In this document: piece after piece, positions 27,065 through 35,262 of the stretch
Position numbering within the stretch: the first letter of the stretch is position 1
Layout: the number at the start of each line of letters is the position of its first letter
DNA from: Colimorpha sp964483145
GTDB taxonomy: Bacteria; Bacteroidota; Bacteroidia; Bacteroidales; P3
DNA length: 60,594 bases
NCBI GenBank assembly: GCA_964483145.1
Contig: CAZAAK010000003.1
Location: 1 to 60,594 of the forward strand
Direction: 5' to 3'
Position numbers and translations under genes: made by a program
The notes under the pieces: model-generated
What the model was told of the DNA's origin: nothing
What the model saw: the letters and a program-made list of their open reading frames with translations, nothing else
Databases searched by the model: none

Positions 27065-27536
27065 ACTGTTTTTTATTATCTATGTCCATTATCTGTTGCC
27101 GGAGCCGTTTGTGGCCCTTGTAGAACAATTTCTTCACCAACGACTCCGACATGCCTTGATGCTCTGCTATTTGCGCTTGAGTAAATCCATTGACATAGTA
27201 TAAGTCAAGTACCTTTGCAATACGTGGAGGCAACTGTTCCTTTAGCTCTTGAAGCTGCCGAAGCCGATATTCATCAATTCCATCTTCCTCCACCATCAAA
27301 TCAGGGATATCTCCCGGCAAAAAGTAATCGCCCCTAGAGAGCATCCGATAGCAACGATTGTACAATACCCTTACACAATAGTTGTACGGTTTTGTCACAA
27401 AAGGGCGCGACATCGTGATAGCCAAAGCGTCTTGAACCACATCTTCTGTATCTGCTTCGTTACGTAGCAAGTTATATGCCATCCGGTAAAAATCCAGATA
27501 ATGATCAGCCAACATTTGCTTATCCTGCTCCCGCAT
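27051..27536 (-). CDS. ECF-type RNA polymerase sigma factor
   Basis: 161 aa from the ATG at 27536; a TTG seven codons earlier is possible. Region 2 is visible (FYRMAYNLLRNEADTEDVVQ, with DALAITM) and region 4 has a helix-turn-helix (VLDLYYVNGFTQAQIAEHQG, then MSESLVKKLFY). It belongs to the sigma-70 ECF group. Overlap with the next gene implies co-regulation by it. Its target promoters are not evident in this window. Confidence 0.85.
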   Translation of the reverse strand: MREQDKQMLADHYLDFYRMAYNLLRNEADTEDVVQDALAITMSRPFVTKPYNYCVRVLYNRCYRMLSRGDYFLPGDIPDLMVEEDGIDEYRLRQLQELKEQLPPRIAKVLDLYYVNGFTQAQIAEHQGMSESLVKKLFYKGHKRLRQQIMDIDNKKQYDNG

Positions 27537-27604
27537 TACAGAAAAAATAACTTCCAAGAAGAAGAGCCAAACGGCTCAATCCGGTTACCTCTATGACTAG
27601 GTTA

Positions 27605-28051
27605 TTAACTTTTTTTATAGTAGCTAGGGATCTGCGATATCTGTACTAACATTTTTTGTTCAAAGTCCACCTTACAGCAAATACGTTGAGGACCATTAGT
27701 GATACACAAATACGGAACGTGCAACGATAAATTATAACGGCACGCTTGGTCTACAACTTTCTGCGTAAGGGATACGGTTTCCTTCTTACATTCGACAATA
27801 ACAAAAGGACGAACATCACTATCGTATACCACGATATCACACCGACGCATCATACCATTCACTGTGATGGTACCTTCTATTTGCATAAGTTCCAAAGGAT
27901 AACCTAAATCGTAGTGTAACCATTGGATAACATGCTGACGCACCCATTCCTCCGGAGTAAGTGCAACATAGCGATTTCTGACAACATCAAAAATCTCCCT
28001 CTGTAAACCGTTGTCTCTAATTTTAAAATTCGGTTTCTGCGGTTTTTTCAT
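27605..28051 (-). CDS. Stand-alone HsdR N-terminal-like nuclease-fold protein
   Basis: 148 aa. The family resembles the N-terminal domain of type I restriction HsdR (IQWLHYDLGYPLELMQIEG). The PD-(D/E)XK core is present: RRCDIVVYDSD then FVIVECKKE, with the ECK catalytic motif. In Bacteroidetes this short protein is common alone, with no HsdM or HsdS, and none is seen here. The substrate is unknown. The ATG at 28051 (MKKPQKPNF) is preferred to the one four codons before. Confidence 0.7.
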   Translation of the reverse strand: MKKPQKPNFKIRDNGLQREIFDVVRNRYVALTPEEWVRQHVIQWLHYDLGYPLELMQIEGTITVNGMMRRCDIVVYDSDVRPFVIVECKKETVSLTQKVVDQACRYNLSLHVPYLCITNGPQRICCKVDFEQKMLVQISQIPSYYKKS

Positions 28052-28138
28052 CTTCAATTGCAACTAAGCCTGCTTAATTACACCACTGATTGGAATAGTC
28101 TATATTGCAGGAGTGCCCTAATGATTGGCAAAAACATT

Positions 28139-28483
28139 TTAGTTTTTGTTACCGCCTCTTACATAATGAGGCATATCAAATGGGATAGGCATCGACAATT
28201 CGATGAGACCTCCAAACTTTCCATTCTCATACCAAGGTACCTGATAGATGATTTTTTTTATACCATTTTTCTCTATCGTGTAGGCATTCAATTTTTCGTT
28301 CTCCAATAAGTCCTTCAATATGGCAGCGGCATGGGGAGGATGACAGTTAAACAAATTATTACCGATAATCTTTTGACCGTGACTGTTCACATTGGCAGAT
28401 GTTGTATTCATATCTAGGACCTTACCATCCTTATCACATATTGTGATGGCCACCCCTTTCAGTTCTTCGAAAAAAATATCCAT
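28139..28483 (-). CDS. Single-domain PAS protein
   Basis: 114 aa consisting of one PAS fold (VAITICDKDGKVLDMNTTSA, then IIGNNLFNCHPPHAAAILKD and IKKIIYQVPWYENGKFGGLI). There is no output domain. The CHP motif region is typical of a small anaerobe family of stand-alone PAS proteins that may sense a small ligand or redox state. It lies between the HsdR-N-like protein and ptb, all on the minus strand, with a gap of 118 bp to ptb that holds a large inverted repeat. Confidence 0.65.
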   Translation of the reverse strand: MDIFFEELKGVAITICDKDGKVLDMNTTSANVNSHGQKIIGNNLFNCHPPHAAAILKDLLENEKLNAYTIEKNGIKKIIYQVPWYENGKFGGLIELSMPIPFDMPHYVRGGNKN

Positions 28484-28508
28484 ATTTAATCCTAGTTCTC
28501 ATTTATAA

Positions 28509-28571
28509 TTAACTCTATTGGCCGTTCCTGTTAGCTTTGACACTTAACAGGTGAGACCAATAGAGTTAATA
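28509..28571 (-). terminator. Nested inverted repeats after ptb
   Basis: A perfect 14-bp pair ATTAACTCTATTGG / CCAATAGAGTTAAT (28509-28522 and 28558-28571) encloses a perfect 7-bp pair CCTGTTA / TAACAGG (28528-28534 and 28546-28552). It is 30 bp past the ptb stop. The T run expected for a classical terminator is weak, so attenuation or a protein-binding site is also possible. Confidence 0.5.
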
Positions 28572-28601
28572 CTTTATTACTGACAGATGATGCTGCCTAC
28601 A

Positions 28602-29510
28602 TTATCTAGCATTGAGAGCGGCCAATGCGATGCTATAAAGCTTGGTCTTGGCACTATCTCCACGACTAGTAAGGATACAAGGGACCTTTGCACCAACAAC
28701 CATGCATGCCAACTCCGCTCCTGCAAACTTGGTACAAGTCTTGTAAAACACATTGCCACTTTCGATGTTGGGGAACAATAAGCAGTCGGCATCACCAGCG
28801 ACTTCACCACCAACCTTCTTGGTCTTGGCACTTTCCGCATTGATTGCGACATCCAAAGCAAGTGGGCCATCTACGATGGCACCCTTTATTTGACCGCGGT
28901 CTCCCATCTTGCTGATAATGGCCGCATCAACGCAAGCCTGCATGCCAGTGGAGACTTGCTCTGTGGCGGCTAGAACAGCCACCTTAGGCTTAGCAATCTC
29001 AAGACTCTTGGCCGTGCTGATAAGATAGTTCAGAATGGTCTGCTTCTGCTTTAGGTCTGGGGCAGGCATAACAGCCACATCACTGCAGACGAGCAATTTG
29101 TGATAAGCCGGAACCTCAAAGACAGCCATATGAGTGAGCATATCGTTCTTCTTACCAGGCATCAGGCCAGTTTCCTTGTTAAGGATAGCACGCATATATT
29201 TGTCAGTGGAGAGCAAGCCCTTCATCAGTATATTGCCTTTGCCTTCACGAATCAGAGAAACCGCTTTTACTCCAGCTTTGGTTTCATCAGCTTCTTGTAC
29301 GAGCTCAAACTTGTTGAAATCAATGCCTTCTTCAGCACAAACACCCTTTATGGTTTCGATATCGCCAACAAGGGTTGCATCAACAATGCCCTTATCAATT
29401 GCAGCACTGACTGCTCCAATAGTATGCGAATCGTTGGCGTAAGCAGCAACAAGTCTTTTCTTTTCCTTGGTCTTTACGAGTTCCAAGAGATCGTCTAATT
29501 TCGTAATCAT
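28602..29510 (-). CDS. ptb: Phosphate butyryltransferase-like acyltransferase
   Basis: 302 aa member of the Pta/Ptb family, transferring an acyl group from CoA to phosphate. The length and features such as KGLLSTDKYMRAILNKETGL, LLVCSDVAVMPAPDL and GAIVDGPLALDVAI fit phosphate butyryltransferase better than the longer Pta. With butyrate kinase it would yield ATP from butyryl-CoA, but no buk is adjacent. A -7 promoter box lies 47 bp upstream, back to back with that of the divergent KamB-like gene. This pairing suggests amino-acid fermentation to butyrate. Confidence 0.8.
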   Translation of the reverse strand: MITKLDDLLELVKTKEKKRLVAAYANDSHTIGAVSAAIDKGIVDATLVGDIETIKGVCAEEGIDFNKFELVQEADETKAGVKAVSLIREGKGNILMKGLLSTDKYMRAILNKETGLMPGKKNDMLTHMAVFEVPAYHKLLVCSDVAVMPAPDLKQKQTILNYLISTAKSLEIAKPKVAVLAATEQVSTGMQACVDAAIISKMGDRGQIKGAIVDGPLALDVAINAESAKTKKVGGEVAGDADCLLFPNIESGNVFYKTCTKFAGAELACMVVGAKVPCILTSRGDSAKTKLYSIALAALNAR

Positions 29511-29556
29511 CTTGCTATAAAGTTATTAATTGTTGTGTATTCAGATTCACTACTTG

Positions 29557-29564
29557 CAAAATTA
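29557..29564 (-). promoter_or_regulatory. -7 box of ptb
   Basis: TAATTTTG on the minus strand, 47 bp before the ptb ATG, matches TAnnTTTG. It lies 32 bp from the plus-strand box of the divergent gene, so the two promoters are closely spaced. An inverted repeat (AAATATCC ... GGATATTT, about 29569-29593) sits between them and could be a shared operator. Confidence 0.45.
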
Positions 29565-29595
29565 CAAAAAAATATCCATATAGAGGATATTTTTG

Positions 29596-29603
29596 TAACT
29601 TTG
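29596..29603 (+). promoter_or_regulatory. -7 box directly at the start of the KamB-like gene
   Basis: TAACTTTG ends only 8 bp before the ATG at 29612, so the transcript would be essentially leaderless. An alternative is that translation begins further downstream, although the next in-frame ATG is well inside the P-loop domain. Confidence 0.45.
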
Positions 29604-29611
29604 CAACCCGA

Positions 29612-30634
29612 ATGCCGTTTGTAAAAGACATACGTAACTATCAGAGTTTGTCCATTGTAGGGCTTGAAAAGAACACAGGAAAGACTGTCTGCTTAAACTA
29701 TATCTTGCGCCGACTCCACCAATTGGGTACATCTACAGCCGTTACATCTATCGGAGTGGATGGCGAACAAGTCGATTCGGTCTATGCCACCGCTAAACCA
29801 GAGATTACTTTATACGAAGGAATGCAGTTCATCACTTCCCAAAGACACTACATGCAACGTCGGCTTGTATCCAAAATCATAAATGTTGATGAAAGGAGGA
29901 CAGCCCTTGGCCAGCTCGTTACTGCCGAAGTGCTCTGTCAAGGGAAAGCCCTCCTGTCCGGCGCTGCTACTACCGGCATCCTCCGACAGCAGATAGAACA
30001 ATTCAAAAGAAATGGCATACAACTGACCATTGTTGATGGAGCCTTATCTCGGCTCAGTTTGGCCTCTCCAACTGTCACCGATGCCATGATTCTGGCCACA
30101 GGCGCCGCTGTATCACCCAATCTCCAGCAATTAGTCTCCAAAACCAAATTCGTGTACCGCCTAATCAAACTGGAGGAAACAAGCCCAGCACTACGCCGAA
30201 AGCTCAGCAATATCACAGCTGGCATTTGGGGCATCGATTCAGATGGAGATGTTCACGGGCTTGGCATCAAATCGGTTTTTCTATTGGGCCGCGGTGAAGA
30301 TAGGTTATTCAAGTATGGCAACACCATATTCGCTGCAGGCGCTGTCAGCGACCGATTGCTCAAATATCTTTCTGCCCAACCCAATATCACCAGATGCAAA
30401 CTCATTGTCCAAGATTTTACAAAACTGTTTTTAACCCCAGAAGTATATTTTGATTATATCAAACGAGGCGGATGTCTCGAAGTATTGCAACGATCTAATT
30501 TGGTAGCCATTACACTCAATCCCACCTCGCCTCAAGGATACACCCTCAATTCATCAGACGCATGTAAGGCCCTTTCTGAAGCCTTAGAGTGCCCAGTATA
30601 CGATGTATTGACCCCAAACCAATACTCCTGCTAG
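29612..30634 (+). CDS. P-loop protein, possible KamB-type aminomutase reactivase subunit
   Basis: 340 aa. A P-loop near the N-terminus (SIVGLEKNTGKTVCLNYILR) and the following Thr/Ser-rich strand mark a nucleotide-binding protein. The start resembles KamB, annotated as a reactivase subunit for lysine 5,6-aminomutase in lysine-fermenting anaerobes, but I make this link from recall only. Placement divergent to ptb is consistent with a lysine-to-butyrate route. KamC, KamD and KamE are not in the window. No transmembrane segments are seen. The gene ends convergent with the 24-kb minus-strand locus. Confidence 0.5.
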   Translation: MPFVKDIRNYQSLSIVGLEKNTGKTVCLNYILRRLHQLGTSTAVTSIGVDGEQVDSVYATAKPEITLYEGMQFITSQRHYMQRRLVSKIINVDERRTALGQLVTAEVLCQGKALLSGAATTGILRQQIEQFKRNGIQLTIVDGALSRLSLASPTVTDAMILATGAAVSPNLQQLVSKTKFVYRLIKLEETSPALRRKLSNITAGIWGIDSDGDVHGLGIKSVFLLGRGEDRLFKYGNTIFAAGAVSDRLLKYLSAQPNITRCKLIVQDFTKLFLTPEVYFDYIKRGGCLEVLQRSNLVAITLNPTSPQGYTLNSSDACKALSEALECPVYDVLTPNQYSC

Positions 30635-30681
30635 TCAATCCCCTCTTGCCAAACTTGCTATTGACTTCAGAAATCTGATAC

Positions 30682-30715
30682 AAAAAAAAGCGACACCTTC
30701 ATCCAAAGATATCGC
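30682..30715 (-). terminator. Terminator of the 24-kb polysaccharide locus
   Basis: Reading on the minus strand, GCGATATCTT (30715-30706) and AAGGTGTCGC (30699-30690) pair over 10 bp with two G-U pairs, and eight T residues follow (30689-30682). It lies just past the DegT aminotransferase stop. Confidence 0.75.
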
Positions 30716-30737
30716 CTAGCACGTGAAATAATTTCTG

Positions 30738-31844
30738 CTATTTCACAACAATTTCCAAAACTCGATTCACATCCTCATCTGAGAGTTGGTGATGCATCGG
30801 AAGACATATCACCTCGTTCGCCATTTTGGTGGCATTGGGCAAATTTTCCGAAGAGGCACTTGGCAATCCGCAATAGGTGCTGAATGTACTGATTAATGGA
30901 TAAAAGTACCTACGCCCATACACACCGGCATCTATCATTCTTTTGTACAATTCATCTCGAGTCATACCATACTCGTCAGGATTCACAAAAATCGGGAAAT
31001 AGCTATAGTTGTGTTTTACTCCAGGTATATCATCAAAATATCTGATACCTTTTACGTTACTCAGTACCGAGCGATACTTGACGGCTACCGCACGCCGAGA
31101 CTCAATAGCAGCATCAATTTGTTGCAAATTTAGCAGACCATACACGGCACGCATTTCATCCAATTTGCTGTTAATGCCTGGAGCAATTACTTCAGTCTCA
31201 CTCCTGAATCCGAAATTTTTCAGATAATCTATCCTCTCTTTTGTAGCTTTGTCATGCATTATCATGGCACCACCCTCTATGGTGTTATACACCTTTGTGG
31301 CGTGGAAACTCAATGTTGAAAGATCACCATACTCGAGTATAGATCTTCCACCTACTTCTACACCAAAAGCATGAGCGGCATCGTATATTACCCTCAAGCC
31401 ATACTTATCAGCAATTTTTTGAATGCTAACAATATCGCATGGCATGCCATAACAGTGAACCGGCATTATGGCTGTAGTTCTAGGGGTTATGGCTGCCTCT
31501 ATGCTACCTGGATCTATACCACAGCTAGATGGGTCGATATCTACAAAAACAGGTTTGATACCATTCCACCAAATACTATGGGTTGTTGCAACAAAACTAT
31601 ATGGAGTGGTTATCACCTCTCCTGTTATGCGCAATGCTTGCAACGCAGTCAACAACGGGAGAGTCCCATTCGTAAAGAGGCTTATATATGGTATCTTAAG
31701 ATATTCACAAAGCGCTGCCTCCAACTTTTGATGGAACTGTCCGTTATTTGTTATCCACTTACTCTCCCATACTTCCTTCAACATCTCGGTAAACTTATCA
31801 AGATCTGGGAGTAATGGGGATGTGACTGTTATTTGTTTTGGCAT
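30738..31844 (-). CDS. DegT/DnrJ/EryC1/StrS-family sugar aminotransferase
   Basis: 368 aa PLP enzyme converting a keto sugar nucleotide to an amino sugar. Features: WITNNGQFHQKLEAALCEYL near the N-terminus, FTNGTLPLLTALQAL, the PLP aspartate and surrounding IYDAAHAFGV, and the catalytic lysine in LSFHATKVYNTIEGGAM. It resembles enzymes acting on dTDP-4-keto-6-deoxyglucose (VioA/FdtB-type), but regiochemistry cannot be decided. It is last in the second locus, 43 bp after the second wzc-like gene. The acetyltransferases at 7799-8359 and 37034-37525 are candidate partners. Confidence 0.85.
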   Translation of the reverse strand: MPKQITVTSPLLPDLDKFTEMLKEVWESKWITNNGQFHQKLEAALCEYLKIPYISLFTNGTLPLLTALQALRITGEVITTPYSFVATTHSIWWNGIKPVFVDIDPSSCGIDPGSIEAAITPRTTAIMPVHCYGMPCDIVSIQKIADKYGLRVIYDAAHAFGVEVGGRSILEYGDLSTLSFHATKVYNTIEGGAMIMHDKATKERIDYLKNFGFRSETEVIAPGINSKLDEMRAVYGLLNLQQIDAAIESRRAVAVKYRSVLSNVKGIRYFDDIPGVKHNYSYFPIFVNPDEYGMTRDELYKRMIDAGVYGRRYFYPLISTFSTYCGLPSASSENLPNATKMANEVICLPMHHQLSDEDVNRVLEIVVK

Positions 31845-31886
31845 ATCACTGCCTCCGATGCCAATTAACTGACTATATCGCTTAAA

Positions 31887-34412
31887 TTACTTTTTCTTTT
31901 CAAACAGATGGTGTTTTCCTGACTTCTTCTCTTTGTCCGACAAAGATCGTTCGGCCGCCGCATCAGATGCATCATAACCATAACCATAACCATAACCATA
32001 GCCGTAACCATAACCGTAACCATAACCATAGCCATAACCGTAACCATATTGACGACCATAGAGTGGTTGTTTGCCATATTTTACATCATTTAGAATGATG
32101 CACATACTAGGAAACGCTTTCTCTTGATAAAGCCGCTCAACATCCAGAAGCATACGTTTGTCAAACTTACGAGCCCTCACCACAAAACAAGTGTGATCCG
32201 CAACACGTTTTATAATATCCGTATCAACAACCATACCCGCAGGAGCTCCATCAATAATGATGAAATCATACATCTCTCGCAACTTTATGAATAGCTGAAC
32301 AAATATTTCCGTACCTAATAACTCGGCAGGATTGGGGGGCAATGGGCCCGAGAATAATGCATCCACGCCAGGAGCCACCACGTCATGCTGGATAAGTCCA
32401 ATGGCATCTGCTTCTTTCTTGGTTAAATAGTTTACAATACCCGGTTTCTTCCTGGAGTAAAACTTATGAGTCAACGAGCCTTTCCTTAAATCAAGGTCAA
32501 CTAGCAGAACTTTTTTGCCCGCAAGCGCAATGCTGGCAGCCAAATTGCTCGATATAAATGTTTTGCCAGAAGCTGGAAGCAACGATGAAAACAACAGCAC
32601 TTTGGCCTTGTTAGGTTCGCCACTAAGAAATTCCGTTTTCGCCCTCAACAAACGGAGCGATTCGGCCACGCCGCCATGTTCTTTATCGTTAATGACAATA
32701 TCACGGTTCTCGTTTTTCTCTAGCGAAGGTATTTCACAAAGGAACGGTACAGACGTAGACTTCACCACATCGGTATACGATTTAACTTGAGTGTCGAACA
32801 GGCGCTTTAGCACATAGAAAACAACTGGTATTAACAAACCTAATATCACACCCATAGAAGTGTTTTTGGGGACATTCGGAGAAATAGGACGACTGTTAGG
32901 CTTGGCATCATCAATAATCTTTGCACATCCCTCTAACGAAGGCTGACTAATCATCAACTCTTCTCGACGAGTCAAAAGCGAAACGTACAGTTGCTCTTTA
33001 ATCTTCTGGTTTCGTTCCAAACCCTCAAGATAAATTTGCTTTAGCGGCACCGAACGCACCTTTGATGAAGCCGTATTTGCGATATTACGTTCATTGATAA
33101 TACGTTGTTCAAGGGAGGATATATATCCCTCCGTCATGCTGATAAGGTCCTCACGCTGTTGGGCCTGATTCTCCATAGCACGAGCAGCAACAGGATTGTT
33201 CAACGCGCCCATCTCCTTGTAGCGAGCTACTTGTTGGGCATGACTATTGTAGTCTGACAAATACGAGATGACTGTACTATTCGATATGACTCCCACTGGC
33301 ACAACCTTGGTGCCATCGCTTGCTTTTATATCGCTAAGCAACGACCTTGCCATCCCCAATTCGTCCTGCAATCTTACCGCCTCATCGGATGATTTCAAGC
33401 TAGTTCTGATGTAATTCTCCCCAATTGATGCAGATGTAACCACGTCATTGCTACTACGATAGGTTGCCATTGCCGACTCTTGCGCTCCCAAATCATCACT
33501 AATGACGTTAATTCGCTCATTTATAAAATTATATGTTTCATTGATGATACGTTTCTTATCACTAACTGCGCCATCGTTGTACACTCGAATCACCATATTT
33601 ATGACATCCGCACATCGCTGGGGTGAATTATCTTTCATTGAGATATTCACTATAGTGTTACTCTCATCATCCCGTCTTACATCAAGTTTGGAACGATAGT
33701 ATTCAGCCAAAACTTCCGTATCAACGAATTCCACAGTAATCTCGTGACCTACAGTACTATTATCAAAAGCCCATGTCTTATGTACAACAAGTTTTCCCAT
33801 TGGAGTGACCACGACCTTATCCATTGGTACATATAGCGAATAACGACCCGGCCTCTTGATTATAACATGCTCGTTATCAACTATTTCAATTGATAGATAA
33901 TCCGGCTTCAAAAATTCTTCTTGAGAATATTCCAATTCAATGGGAGAGATATCGTATAAACTCTTCTCTTTCTTCAGAATATCCGTTTTTGTACTGTATA
34001 TGACGTCCAATTTCAACTCCTCTACCACCTTTAGAAGTGTGGACTTTGAAGTCAAAATCATCATCTCGTTATTAATGGTAGTGGCATAAAAAGGCCGTAG
34101 CCCCAATGCCGTTTTGACCGATAATTCACGGGTATCGGCATCGCTGATGCCAACATCATTGCCACTTCTAATCAAAACTTTGGCATTACTTCCGTAGACT
34201 TTCTCCTGACGACGCGAGAAAAAATTGGCAACCAAACCTCCAAGTATGGCAAATATTACCAACCAGTGAAGATTTCTCAGTAGAAGAAATGACAAATCTT
34301 TCACTCGAAAACTGACGGACTGATTATCTTCCAAAAAGGAAAGATTCGTCCTCTTTTCTTCACTCGCACTAGATGCTGTAGAGTTATTGGTGAAAGTAGT
34401 GTTGTTATCCAT
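31887..34412 (-). CDS. Second Wzc-like tyrosine autokinase with Gly-Tyr tail
   Basis: 841 aa from the ATG at 34412. The longer open frame begins in the neighbouring wza-like gene and is unlikely. Topology is as in the first copy: a membrane helix (LHWLVIFAILGGLVANFF), a periplasmic Wzz/GNVR region with coiled coil, a second helix (MGVILGLLIPVVFYVL), then the kinase. The kinase has Walker A LLPASGKTF, Walker A' VLLVDLDLRKGSLTHKF and Walker B FIIIDGAPA. The C-terminal tail is Gly-Tyr alternation with 13 tyrosines and then ASDAAAERSLSDKEKKSGK. It is sequence-distinct from the copy at 10776-13271, so it is an old duplication or separately acquired. It directly follows the second wza-like gene. 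Confidence 0.92.
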   Translation of the reverse strand: MDNNTTFTNNSTASSASEEKRTNLSFLEDNQSVSFRVKDLSFLLLRNLHWLVIFAILGGLVANFFSRRQEKVYGSNAKVLIRSGNDVGISDADTRELSVKTALGLRPFYATTINNEMMILTSKSTLLKVVEELKLDVIYSTKTDILKKEKSLYDISPIELEYSQEEFLKPDYLSIEIVDNEHVIIKRPGRYSLYVPMDKVVVTPMGKLVVHKTWAFDNSTVGHEITVEFVDTEVLAEYYRSKLDVRRDDESNTIVNISMKDNSPQRCADVINMVIRVYNDGAVSDKKRIINETYNFINERINVISDDLGAQESAMATYRSSNDVVTSASIGENYIRTSLKSSDEAVRLQDELGMARSLLSDIKASDGTKVVPVGVISNSTVISYLSDYNSHAQQVARYKEMGALNNPVAARAMENQAQQREDLISMTEGYISSLEQRIINERNIANTASSKVRSVPLKQIYLEGLERNQKIKEQLYVSLLTRREELMISQPSLEGCAKIIDDAKPNSRPISPNVPKNTSMGVILGLLIPVVFYVLKRLFDTQVKSYTDVVKSTSVPFLCEIPSLEKNENRDIVINDKEHGGVAESLRLLRAKTEFLSGEPNKAKVLLFSSLLPASGKTFISSNLAASIALAGKKVLLVDLDLRKGSLTHKFYSRKKPGIVNYLTKKEADAIGLIQHDVVAPGVDALFSGPLPPNPAELLGTEIFVQLFIKLREMYDFIIIDGAPAGMVVDTDIIKRVADHTCFVVRARKFDKRMLLDVERLYQEKAFPSMCIILNDVKYGKQPLYGRQYGYGYGYGYGYGYGYGYGYGYGYGYDASDAAAERSLSDKEKKSGKHHLFEKKK

Positions 34413-34414
34413 AA

Positions 34415-35194
34415 TCAACGTTCTTTGAATAATGCTATGATTGTAGTGGCAAATGTCAAAACAGACAATCCTACCGATAACCATGAAACAAATCGACTAG
34501 CCTCAGACCTAGGCGTTGACTTGTTGTATTTCTGCGTAATGATAAAATCGTTCTGCTGAAGCATAAAGAATGGATCTTGAAATACAGCAGATGAGCGGGG
34601 GTCAAGATATCTCATAACCATCTTGCCATCCACTTCCCTCATCACTGCAATCTTGTCTCGGCTAGTATAAAGGCTCAAATCTCCACTAAGAGCCAACGCT
34701 TCCAAAAAGGTGCAACGCTCGTTACTGATTGTAATAACCTTTCCACCCTCTGCCCCCAAGAAAAAAATCTTAAAGTTAGCAAATCTCGCCATCACCACAG
34801 CATCCGACAGATATCCACCTCTTTCCAAGCGACTCTTTATGGTGTCTTGCAGACTTAACCTAGTTAAACCCGCAGCATGCAATTCTCCTAAAACCGGAAA
34901 CTGAATATTGCCGTTTACATCAACAAGATAAGTTCCTCGAACATTACCATTATTGCTACTAGCGGTGATGCTTGCACCTATATTGAACGGCTTTGCCAAC
35001 TCCTCATTTGAAGCAAAAACATAGATGTTTAGTTCATCGTAGGGAGAAATCGTAGCTTGGAATTTATTCTCCAAATCAATCTGGCTGCCATGATGCATAT
35101 CCTGCAGGTAATTGACCTGACTAGGTGTAATGCACGATGTCAGCGCCATTGTTGCAATTGATACAACCAATAGTAACTTATATAAAACCCTCAT
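34415..35194 (-). CDS. Second Wza-like outer-membrane export lipoprotein
   Basis: 259 aa from the ATG at 35194, which begins a lipoprotein signal (LLLVVSIATMALTSC). The polysaccharide export domain (ISPYDELNIYVFASNEELAK) and an SLBB-like segment (FLGAEGGKVITISNERC) follow, with a C-terminal hydrophobic helix (WLSVGLSVLTFATTIIALF). It should form the outer-membrane channel paired with the adjacent kinase. The stop and the next start are separated by only 2 bp. Confidence 0.87.
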   Translation of the reverse strand: MRVLYKLLLVVSIATMALTSCITPSQVNYLQDMHHGSQIDLENKFQATISPYDELNIYVFASNEELAKPFNIGASITASSNNGNVRGTYLVDVNGNIQFPVLGELHAAGLTRLSLQDTIKSRLERGGYLSDAVVMARFANFKIFFLGAEGGKVITISNERCTFLEALALSGDLSLYTSRDKIAVMREVDGKMVMRYLDPRSSAVFQDPFFMLQQNDFIITQKYNKSTPRSEASRFVSWLSVGLSVLTFATTIIALFKER

Positions 35195-35262
35195 TTGTTT
35201 AAAAATAATGTTATTAACGGACAAACGAACCAATTATTGTTTCTCCTCTCTATTTTGTTCAT

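Noticed and set aside
28602..29510. Phosphate acetyltransferase (pta)
   Set aside because: Length and sequence fit the shorter phosphate butyryltransferase group, though specificity needs an assay.
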